Shown: piece by piece, positions 9,879-14,566 of the stretch | Layout: each line of letters opens with the position of its first letter | Position numbering within the stretch: the stretch's first letter is position 1 | Assembly (NCBI GenBank): GCA_946480055.1 | Contig: CAMLID010000080.1 | Location: 1 to 14,566 of the forward strand | Direction: 5' to 3' | Source of the DNA: an uncultured Lysobacter sp. | GTDB lineage: Bacteria; Pseudomonadota; Gammaproteobacteria; Xanthomonadales; Xanthomonadaceae | Length of the DNA: 14,566 nucleotides | Notes under the pieces: model-generated | Told to the model about the DNA's origin: nothing | Seen by the model: the letters and a program-made list of their open reading frames with translations, nothing else | Databases searched by the model: none | Made by a program: the position numbers and the translations under genes

Positions 9879-9966
9879 AGCGAACCGGACCGCGATTTCC
9901 GTCGCGACCGGCGTCGATGCCACACTGCACGCACGCGGCGACCGCGACCGGAGCGAACCAGCAGCG

Positions 9967-10662
9967 ATGAACGACGCGGCACAAGCGATGGCCAATGGAC
10001 AGGCGATGCGGATCGCACGCGCGTTCCTGCCCGAGCATCCGCTCGGCAGCCGCTGGGACTACTACTACAGCCGCGCCAAACTCGGCAGCGACCCGCTCTA
10101 CCCCGGCGTCAGCGCGGCCCTGCGCGGCAGCCGCGCGCCCTTGCTGGACCTGGGCTGCGGCCTGGGCCTGCTCGCGCACACGCTGCACGCCGACGGCATC
10201 CATCTGCCTTACCGGGGTGTCGACAGCGACGCCGGCAAGATCCGCCGCGCCACCCGCGCGGCCGCGCGCGCGGGGCTGCACGAGGCCCGCTTCGACACCG
10301 TCGACCTGGCCCACGAAGTGCCCGAACACCGCGGCAGCGTGGTGATACTGGATGTGCTCCAGTTCATTCCGGTCGACGCTCAGGCGCGCGCTATCGACGC
10401 CATGATCGCGATGCTGACCCCGGGCGCACGCCTGGTGATCCGCACCGGTCTGGCCGACGGCACCGGCCGCGCCCGGATCACCCACGTCGCCGACGTATTC
10501 TCGCGGGCCGTGGGCTGGATGAACGCGATGCCGCGCTACTACCCCGACGGCGACGCGTTGCGCGCACGCCTGCGCGAGGCGGCGCTGGAGGTGGAGTTCA
10601 CGCCGCTGTTCGGCAAGACGCCGTTCAACAATTGGCGGATCGTGGCGAGCAAGCCGGAGTAG
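9967..10662 (+). CDS. Class I SAM-dependent methyltransferase
   Basis: The 231-residue protein has the Rossmann methyltransferase core. Motif I is LLDLGCGLGLLA (59-70), the acidic motif II region is GVDSD (84-88), and motif IV is ILDVLQFIP (127-135). A distinctive block before the core reads YYYSRAKLGSDPLYPGV (32-48) and may help place the subfamily. The C-terminal part (FSRAVGWMNAMPRYY) probably shapes the acceptor site, and the acceptor is unknown. The ATG at 9967 follows an 88-base gap after the hydrolase; GGAG lies 13 bases upstream, which is rather far, so in-frame ATGs at 9988 and 10006 are alternatives. It may belong to the alaA transcript or have its own promoter. A convergent REP cluster follows. 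Confidence 0.85.
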   Translation: MNDAAQAMANGQAMRIARAFLPEHPLGSRWDYYYSRAKLGSDPLYPGVSAALRGSRAPLLDLGCGLGLLAHTLHADGIHLPYRGVDSDAGKIRRATRAAARAGLHEARFDTVDLAHEVPEHRGSVVILDVLQFIPVDAQARAIDAMIAMLTPGARLVIRTGLADGTGRARITHVADVFSRAVGWMNAMPRYYPDGDALRARLREAALEVEFTPLFGKTPFNNWRIVASKPE

Positions 10663-10681
10663 CGGCGGGGAAGCCGCCGGC

Positions 10682-10757
10682 TTCCTGGGGGAGCGGCGTA
10701 AGCCGCGACCGCACCACTTCGGCTGGGTCGAAATCGCGGCTTACGCCGCTCCCACAA
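10682..10757. repeat. REP inverted pair, GTGG class, copy 5
   Basis: The left arm CTGGGGGAGCGGCG has GGGG where the class has GTGG, while the right arm, on the minus strand, is intact as CTTGTGGGAGCGGCG. Both hairpins are GCGGC-GTAA-GCCGC. The linker CTTCGGCTGGGTCGAAA has the same reverse orientation as copy 3. It begins 20 bases past the methyltransferase stop. Confidence 0.85.
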
Positions 10758-10771
10758 GATGCGTCGTTTTG

Positions 10772-10858
10772 GCTTTGGGGTAGGAGCGGCGTGAGCCGCG
10801 ACCTGCGCATTCAGCCGAAGGTGCGTGGTCGCGACTTACGTCGCTCCTACCCCACAGC
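10772..10858. repeat. REP inverted pair, GTAG class, copy 6
   Basis: The outer arms GCTTTGGGGTAGGAG and CTCCTACCCCACAGC differ at one base. Hairpins are GCGGC-GTGA-GCCGC (left) and GCGAC-GTAA-GTCGC (right, minus strand), the same stem variants as in copy 1. The linker has CAGCCGAAG. It lies 14 bases after copy 5 and ends 34 bases beyond the deacetylase stop. Confidence 0.85.
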
Positions 10859-10892
10859 AGAAATGCGGAATCGCGGCCGCGACGGCTGTCGC

Positions 10893-11675
10893 CTAGATCG
10901 GCTGGGGCAAGGTGCAGCGGTAGCCCAGCTCGTCCAGCCGCTCCAGCAGCAGGCGCATCGTCTCGACATTGCGTCCATGCCCCGCGCCCTCGTGCATCAG
11001 CACGATCGCGCCCGGCGTCAGATTCGTTTCGATCCGCGCCAACACCCGCTGCGGATCCGCCGCCACCGCATCGAAGCCCCGCGCCGACCACGCCACCCGG
11101 GCCAGACCATGCCGCTGCAACGCCGACGCGACGAAGGGGTTGGCCATCCCGACCACCGCACGGAACCAGCGCGGCGCGCGCCCCGTCAGCGTGGTCAGCG
11201 TCGCCTGCGCGTCGGCGACCTCCGCCGCCATGCGCCGCGGCGGCAACGCCCAGAACCAGGCCGAGGGGTGGCTGTGGCTGTGGTTGCCGATGTCGTGGCC
11301 GCGGCGCGCGATCTCGCGCACCAGCTCCGGCTGCGCTTCGGCGCGGCGGCCGACCAGGAAGAAGGTCGCCTTGGCGTCATGGGCGTCGAGCAGGTCCAGC
11401 ATCGCCACGGTGTCGGCCGAGGGGCCGTCGTCGATGGTCAGCCAGACCTCGCGCCGGTCGCCGTTCAGCCGCGACAGCACCGGGCTGAACAGGCGCGATT
11501 GCGGCCGCATCGTGGCCCAGATCATCAGGCCATGGCTGAGCAGCAGCGCCACCAGCCCGATCCGCCAGCCCAGCCCCCACCACAGCGCGATTACCGCCAG
11601 TTGCGAGGCGCCGAACAACCAGGCCCAGGCCCAGGGGCGGCGCGGCGGTCGATGCGGGGCGGAGGTCGGAATCAT
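10893..11675 (-). CDS. Membrane-anchored polysaccharide deacetylase (NodB domain)
   Basis: The 260-residue protein has two predicted membrane helices (about 15-34 and 38-56) followed by a NodB-homology domain (about 76-255). Motif 1 is TIDDGP (80-85), with the catalytic D82 and metal-binding D83. Motif 2 is HSHSH (132-136), giving the H132/H136 metal pair. Motif 5 is LMHEG (226-230). The usual RxPxG of motif 3 is RAVVG (172-176), lacking the proline. It would remove N- or O-acyl groups from an envelope glycan; the target is unknown. The ATG at 11675 was chosen over the one at 11684 because a -10-like TAAGAT overlaps the latter. It is divergent from the glutaredoxin gene and converges on the methyltransferase across REP copies 5 and 6. 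Confidence 0.87.
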   Translation of the reverse strand: MIPTSAPHRPPRRPWAWAWLFGASQLAVIALWWGLGWRIGLVALLLSHGLMIWATMRPQSRLFSPVLSRLNGDRREVWLTIDDGPSADTVAMLDLLDAHDAKATFFLVGRRAEAQPELVREIARRGHDIGNHSHSHPSAWFWALPPRRMAAEVADAQATLTTLTGRAPRWFRAVVGMANPFVASALQRHGLARVAWSARGFDAVAADPQRVLARIETNLTPGAIVLMHEGAGHGRNVETMRLLLERLDELGYRCTLPQPI

Positions 11676-11682
11676 GGGCCGC

Positions 11683-11688
11683 ATCTTA
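11683..11688 (-). promoter_or_regulatory. Possible -10 box of the deacetylase gene
   Basis: TAAGAT on the minus strand, in the context CCGCTAAGATGCGG, ends seven bases before the ATG at 11675. If real, the transcript would start at or one or two bases before that ATG, giving a leaderless message. No -35 hexamer is evident. Confidence 0.3.
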
Positions 11689-11764
11689 GCGGAGCGCCGT
11701 CCAGGCCTTGCGGCACGCATGGCCCGCCCCCATGTCGCCGATACCTCACGTCCGGCGTCACACC

Positions 11765-12691
11765 ATGTCCCTCGACCCCGCGCTGCGCACGCGCATCGAC
11801 ACCCTGCTCCAGTCCAACCGCGTCGTACTGTTCATGAAGGGCGCGCCGAATGCGCCGCAGTGCGGCTTCTCGGCCAAGGCCTCCGGCGCGCTCAACGCGC
11901 TGCTGCCGCAGGGCTATGCCCACGTCGACGTGCTGTCCGATCCGGAAATCCGTGAAGGCATCAAGCAGTACGGCGAGTGGCCGACCATCCCGCAGCTGTA
12001 TATCGACGGCCAGCTGGTCGGCGGCAGCGACATCATCGAGCAGATGGCCGGCAGCGGCGAGCTGCACAGCGCGCTCGGCCTGCCGATGCCGGACCGCAGC
12101 CCGCCGAAGCTGAGCATCAGCCCGGCCGCGGCGCAGATGCTGCGCGACGCGGTCGCCAACGCCGGCGACGGCTATGCGGTGCAGTTGGAAGTGGACGCGC
12201 GCCACAACGTGCGCCTGCAGTTGGCGCCGATCGACGCCAATGCGGTCGCGGTGGACGTCGAAGGCGTGCGCGTGCAGACCGACTGGATCAACGCCCGCCG
12301 TGCCGATGGCGTGTCGATCGACTGGGCCGACGACGAGCGCGGCCGCGGTCTGGTCATCACCAATCCGAACGCGCCGCCGACCGTGCGCGCGATCGCTCCC
12401 GCCGACGCCCAGGCGCGCGTGCGCGAAGGCGCGCTGCGCCTGATCGACGTGCGCCCGGCCGACGAGCGCGCGCAGGCCTCGGTCAACGTCGCCTACGACA
12501 GCTTCGATGCCGGCGTGGAAGCGCTGGAGGGGCTGCCCAAGGACGCACCGCTGGCCTTCCTGTGCCACCACGGCGGTCGCAGCGCTCAGGCGGCGGAGCA
12601 TTTCCGCCAGCTCGGCTTCCGCGAGATCTACAACGTCGAAGGCGGCATCGATGCCTGGGCCGACGTCGATGGGTCGATCCCGCGTTACTGA
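11765..12691 (+). CDS. Monothiol glutaredoxin - IscA-like - rhodanese fusion
   Basis: Three domains fill 308 residues. The first (1-107) is a Grx4-type monothiol glutaredoxin with K25, CGFS (33-36), WPTIPQLYI (72-80) and GGSDI (86-90), able to hold a glutathione-ligated [2Fe-2S] cluster. The second (about 114-206) resembles an A-type Fe-S carrier (IscA/HesB), ending in ITNPNAPP where carriers have a Cys-Gly-Cys, but has no cysteine. The third (about 211-308) is a rhodanese with active-site loop CHHGGRS starting at C267. Stand-alone Grx4 is about 115 residues, so this is a large extension. It probably serves cytoplasmic Fe-S trafficking or sulfur transfer. The ATG at 11765 was preferred to the one at 11732 because the family N-terminus fits. 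It stands alone and ends before a strong terminator. Confidence 0.92.
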   Translation: MSLDPALRTRIDTLLQSNRVVLFMKGAPNAPQCGFSAKASGALNALLPQGYAHVDVLSDPEIREGIKQYGEWPTIPQLYIDGQLVGGSDIIEQMAGSGELHSALGLPMPDRSPPKLSISPAAAQMLRDAVANAGDGYAVQLEVDARHNVRLQLAPIDANAVAVDVEGVRVQTDWINARRADGVSIDWADDERGRGLVITNPNAPPTVRAIAPADAQARVREGALRLIDVRPADERAQASVNVAYDSFDAGVEALEGLPKDAPLAFLCHHGGRSAQAAEHFRQLGFREIYNVEGGIDAWADVDGSIPRY

Positions 12692-12712
12692 GTCGTCATC
12701 GATTCGAACGAG

Positions 12713-12740
12713 AACGGCCGCGGATTCCGCGGCCGTTTTT
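12713..12740 (+). terminator. Intrinsic terminator of the glutaredoxin fusion gene
   Basis: An 11-base-pair stem, AACGGCCGCGG with CCGCGGCCGTT, closes a three-base ATT loop and is followed by a run of Ts. It starts 22 bases after the stop codon. It is the only textbook Rho-independent terminator in the window. Confidence 0.9.
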
Positions 12741-12762
12741 GTTCTGGCGAATGCGGCGCTCT

Positions 12763-12849
12763 GCCTTGGGGTAGGAGCGGCGTAAGCCGCGACCTGCGCA
12801 GGCAGCCGTGGGAGCGCGGTCGCGGCTTACGCCGCTCCTACCCCGAAGC
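12763..12849. repeat. REP inverted pair, GTAG class, copy 7
   Basis: The outer arms are GCCTTGGGGTAGGAG and CTCCTACCCCGAAGC. Both hairpins are GCGGC-GTAA-GCCGC, making this the most symmetric copy. The linker has CAGCCGTGGGAGCGC; the GTGGGAGCG inside it resembles a GTGG-class foot and may be a hybrid. Confidence 0.85.
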
Positions 12850-12871
12850 AAGCTCGGCTAAGAAGCCTTCG

Positions 12872-12948
12872 CCTTCTGTGGGAGCGGCGTGAGCCGCGAT
12901 TTCGACGCAGCCGAAGTCACGCGATCGCGACCTACGTCGCTCCCACAG
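12872..12948. repeat. REP inverted pair, GTGG class, copy 8
   Basis: The left arm CTTCTGTGGGAGCGGCG faces the right arm GTCGCTCCCACAG. Hairpins are GCGGC-GTGA-GCCGC (left) and GCGAC-GTAG-GTCGC (right, minus strand). The linker CGACGCAGCCGAAG is in the opposite orientation to that of copies 3 and 5. It ends 29 bases beyond the DUF924 stop. Confidence 0.85.
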
Positions 12949-12977
12949 AGCGGGCGCGCTGCGCACGGGTGGGCGCC

Positions 12978-13538
12978 TCAGCCCTTGAAACCGCCGTTGT
13001 CGAGATAGGCCTGCTCCTCGGGCGTGCTCCGCCGGCCCAAGGACCGGTTGCGGTGCGGGAAGCGGCCGAAACGCTCGATGATCTGCAGGTGCTGCACCGC
13101 CCATTGCGCCGGGTCGGGGGCGTCCGCGCTGACCGGCAGCGTGCGATGCAGCTCGACCGATCGGCGCTGGTCGTCCAGCGATTCGGAATGCTCGAACGGC
13201 AGATAGAAGAACGCGCGCAGCGCCGGATCGGCGCGCTGGTCGTCGCCGCGCGCGACTGCCTGGGTCGCGAACGCGCGCGCCAGCGGATCGGTGGCGTAGG
13301 CGTGGGCGCTGCCGCGGAACACGTTGCGCGGGATCTGGTCCAGCAGGATCAGTAACGCCAGCGCGCCGACCTCGCCCTGCTGCATCCAGTCGTCGTGCGC
13401 GCGGCAGGCGGCGCGGAAATGCGCTTCCAGAAAACCGGCACGGCAACGCGCATCGAAGCCGTCGTCGCGCTCGAACCAGCGCACGTAACCGGCGTCACGC
13501 CAGAAATTCACGACGTCCTGGGCGGTCGGTTCGGTCAC
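12978..13538 (-). CDS. DUF924 family protein
   Basis: This 186-residue helical protein belongs to DUF924, a widespread family of unknown function with a TPR-like fold. Family marks are VVNFWRDAG near the N-terminus, LLDQIPRNVFRGSAHAYATD in the middle, FFYLPFEHSESLDDQ, and the C-terminal GRFPHRNRSLGR. No signal peptide or membrane helix is seen, so it is probably cytoplasmic. The start is a GTG at 13538 supported by GAGG seven bases upstream. An ATG at 13543 is out of frame and stops after two codons. It converges on the glutaredoxin gene across REP copies 7 and 8. It lies 90 bases from the end of the next minus-strand gene, so cotranscription is possible. Confidence 0.9.
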   Translation of the reverse strand: MTEPTAQDVVNFWRDAGYVRWFERDDGFDARCRAGFLEAHFRAACRAHDDWMQQGEVGALALLILLDQIPRNVFRGSAHAYATDPLARAFATQAVARGDDQRADPALRAFFYLPFEHSESLDDQRRSVELHRTLPVSADAPDPAQWAVQHLQIIERFGRFPHRNRSLGRRSTPEEQAYLDNGGFKG

Positions 13539-13628
13539 GGCATGGCCTCGCGGGTGGGTATTGGGAGCGCACGGTAGCAGCCCGCGTGCGAAGCGTGCGC
13601 GATGCGCTTGGACACAGCGTTCCGCGAC

Positions 13629-14195
13629 TCAGGCGGCGTCGTCGCCGAGCTGGGTCTCGAGTTCGGTGATCCAGGCCGTGGTGATGCTCTCCAGCGTCAC
13701 CGCGTGGATCAGGGGCCGGATCGGTCCGGTCGAGTAGGACTGCGAGATGAAACGCGCGTAGCGTTCGCGAAAACCGAGCCAGGCGCGGTGCGCCTCCTCG
13801 AAGGTGGCGCGGCCGTCGCCGTCGAGCTGGCGGCGCAGGTGTTCGACCAGTCCCTGCAGACGCACGTCGACTTGCTTGAACTCGGCGATCGCCTGCCGGT
13901 TCATGTCGTTCTGGCTGACGCCGTCGTCGTCGCTCTGGCGCGCGACTTCCTCGGCCTTGCTGAAGTAGTTGTCGGCCAGGCGCGCGGCGGTCTCGGCCTT
14001 GCCGATCAGGCGCGTCTCGAAACGACGCAGGTCGTCGAGGCTGGTGTTGCTGCCGTCCAGTCCCTGCTTGAGCGCGAGCAGTTTCTGCCCGCGCTCGATC
14101 GCATCGACGGTGCTGCGGCGCTCGACCCGACGCTGGACGAAATAGAACGTCCAGGTGAGGGTGGCGCCGATAAGGAGATAGATGACCTGTTCCAT
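13629..14195 (-). CDS. Small membrane-anchored protein with LprI-like C-terminal region
   Basis: The 188-residue protein begins with one membrane helix (about 4-20), immediately followed by QRRVERR. A charged, probably coiled-coil stretch covers about 28-120. The last part (about 107-183) resembles the LprI/DUF1311 pattern: a helix with HRAWLGFRERYARFI, a short glycine turn (STGPI), then a helix ending in an ITELE-type segment. The cysteines usual in secreted LprI-like domains are missing. By the positive-inside rule the soluble part would face the cytoplasm, which is odd for a lysozyme inhibitor-like protein. The function is unknown and the family assignment is tentative. The ATG at 14195 has only a weak GGGA-type site upstream. 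Upstream lies a structured 370-base non-coding stretch. Confidence 0.75.
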   Translation of the reverse strand: MEQVIYLLIGATLTWTFYFVQRRVERRSTVDAIERGQKLLALKQGLDGSNTSLDDLRRFETRLIGKAETAARLADNYFSKAEEVARQSDDDGVSQNDMNRQAIAEFKQVDVRLQGLVEHLRRQLDGDGRATFEEAHRAWLGFRERYARFISQSYSTGPIRPLIHAVTLESITTAWITELETQLGDDAA

Positions 14196-14511
14196 GGCGG
14201 TGTCCCGAAGCTGGACGCCAGTGTGCCCGGAGGAGGTCTCAGGGGGTGCGATGTGGGGTGCGCGGAGTCGCAGATTTGGCTAGATGAACGCTGTTTTCTG
14301 CGATTTTTTGCGACTGGGAACACCGACCAGTCGTGCGGCGGCACCCCGCAGATTCGACGCACCTTCCTATTGCGATTCGCTTCCAACTTCAGATGGCGAG
14401 GCTGCGACGAGCGTCGGCTTGCTCGTCATCGCCCCCAACGACCGCCGTTGTCGTTGTCGCTGAAATTCATAGCACCGCACCACGACGAATAACCGTAGAC
14501 CCGAAGGGCGG
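14196..14511. other. Non-coding stretch upstream of the LprI-like gene
   Basis: No frame here has a recognisable product. The stretch is locally poorer in GC than the genes, with runs such as GATTTTTTG. It contains three overlapping inverted repeats at 14266-14333 that cannot all form together, and no convincing promoter hexamers. It may be the leader and promoter region of the minus-strand gene at 14195, or the region ahead of a plus-strand gene beyond the window. Confidence 0.4.
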
Positions 14512-14563
14512 CGCGCAGGATGCGCGGCGTTTTTCGAAGGGACAAGGATGTCCCGTCGAAAAA
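14512..14563. other. Twin hairpin with shared AGGATG core at the window edge
   Basis: Hairpin one is CGCGCA-GGA-TGCGCG (14512-14526). Hairpin two has an outer stem TTTTTCGA / TCGAAAAA (14530-14537 and 14556-14563), one A-G mismatch, and an inner stem GGGACA / TGTCCC around an AGGA loop. Both centre on AGGATG. Hairpin one followed by TTTTT could act as a weak terminator on the plus strand. The ATG at 14548, with AAGGGA five bases upstream, or the ATG at 14520 could also open a gene that runs out of the window. Confidence 0.55.
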
Positions 14564-14566
14564 TCC

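Noticed and set aside
13602..14492. Plus-strand 296-codon frame over the LprI-like gene
   Set aside because: It is antisense to a gene with a clear membrane helix and helical pattern, and its product is Ala/Val/Gly/Asp-rich with no family features.

Overview
The window is GC-rich chromosomal DNA, most likely from a Xanthomonadaceae bacterium close to Lysobacter. This is inferred from three things: the very high third-position GC, which gives long spurious antisense frames; the protein types, including a two-domain malic enzyme, an AlaA-type aminotransferase and a long glutaredoxin-rhodanese fusion; and the abundant GTAG/GTGG extragenic palindromes. No tRNA, rRNA, CRISPR array, insertion sequence or prophage gene was recognised.

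Layout, left to right. Positions 1-234 hold two inverted-pair REP elements. A minus-strand pair follows: maeB (start 3561) and, just downstream of it, a family 2 glycosyltransferase. Divergent from maeB is a multi-pass membrane protein that looks like a GT-C glycosyltransferase (3688-5034). A 356-base convergent gap then carries more REP pairs. Next is a minus-strand pair, rsgA (ribosome small-subunit maturation GTPase) followed after 7 bases by a DUF1704/QEGLA putative metallopeptidase. Divergent from rsgA is a plus-strand run: alaA, a SGNH hydrolase and a class I methyltransferase. Another REP-filled convergent gap leads to a minus-strand membrane-anchored polysaccharide deacetylase. Divergent from that is a plus-strand three-domain protein (CGFS glutaredoxin, cysteine-less IscA-like domain, rhodanese) with a clear intrinsic terminator. 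REPs follow again, then a minus-strand DUF924 gene and a small membrane-anchored LprI-like protein. The last 371 bases hold no recognisable complete gene, but contain competing inverted repeats and a twin hairpin at the right edge.

No single pathway links the genes. Most are housekeeping: carbon and amino-acid metabolism, ribosome assembly, Fe-S and redox handling. Two putative glycosyltransferases and a polysaccharide deacetylase belong to the cell envelope. The most distinctive signals are non-coding. Eight full and one decayed REP pair belong to two related classes, show compensatory stem changes, and lie only in convergent intergenic gaps (all three such gaps, plus the left edge). The most distinctive proteins are the three-domain glutaredoxin with a degenerate A-type Fe-S carrier domain and the DUF1704 protein, whose family includes the eukaryotic tubulin tyrosine carboxypeptidase MATCAP. 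I do not see strong evidence for a wholly new multi-gene system here.
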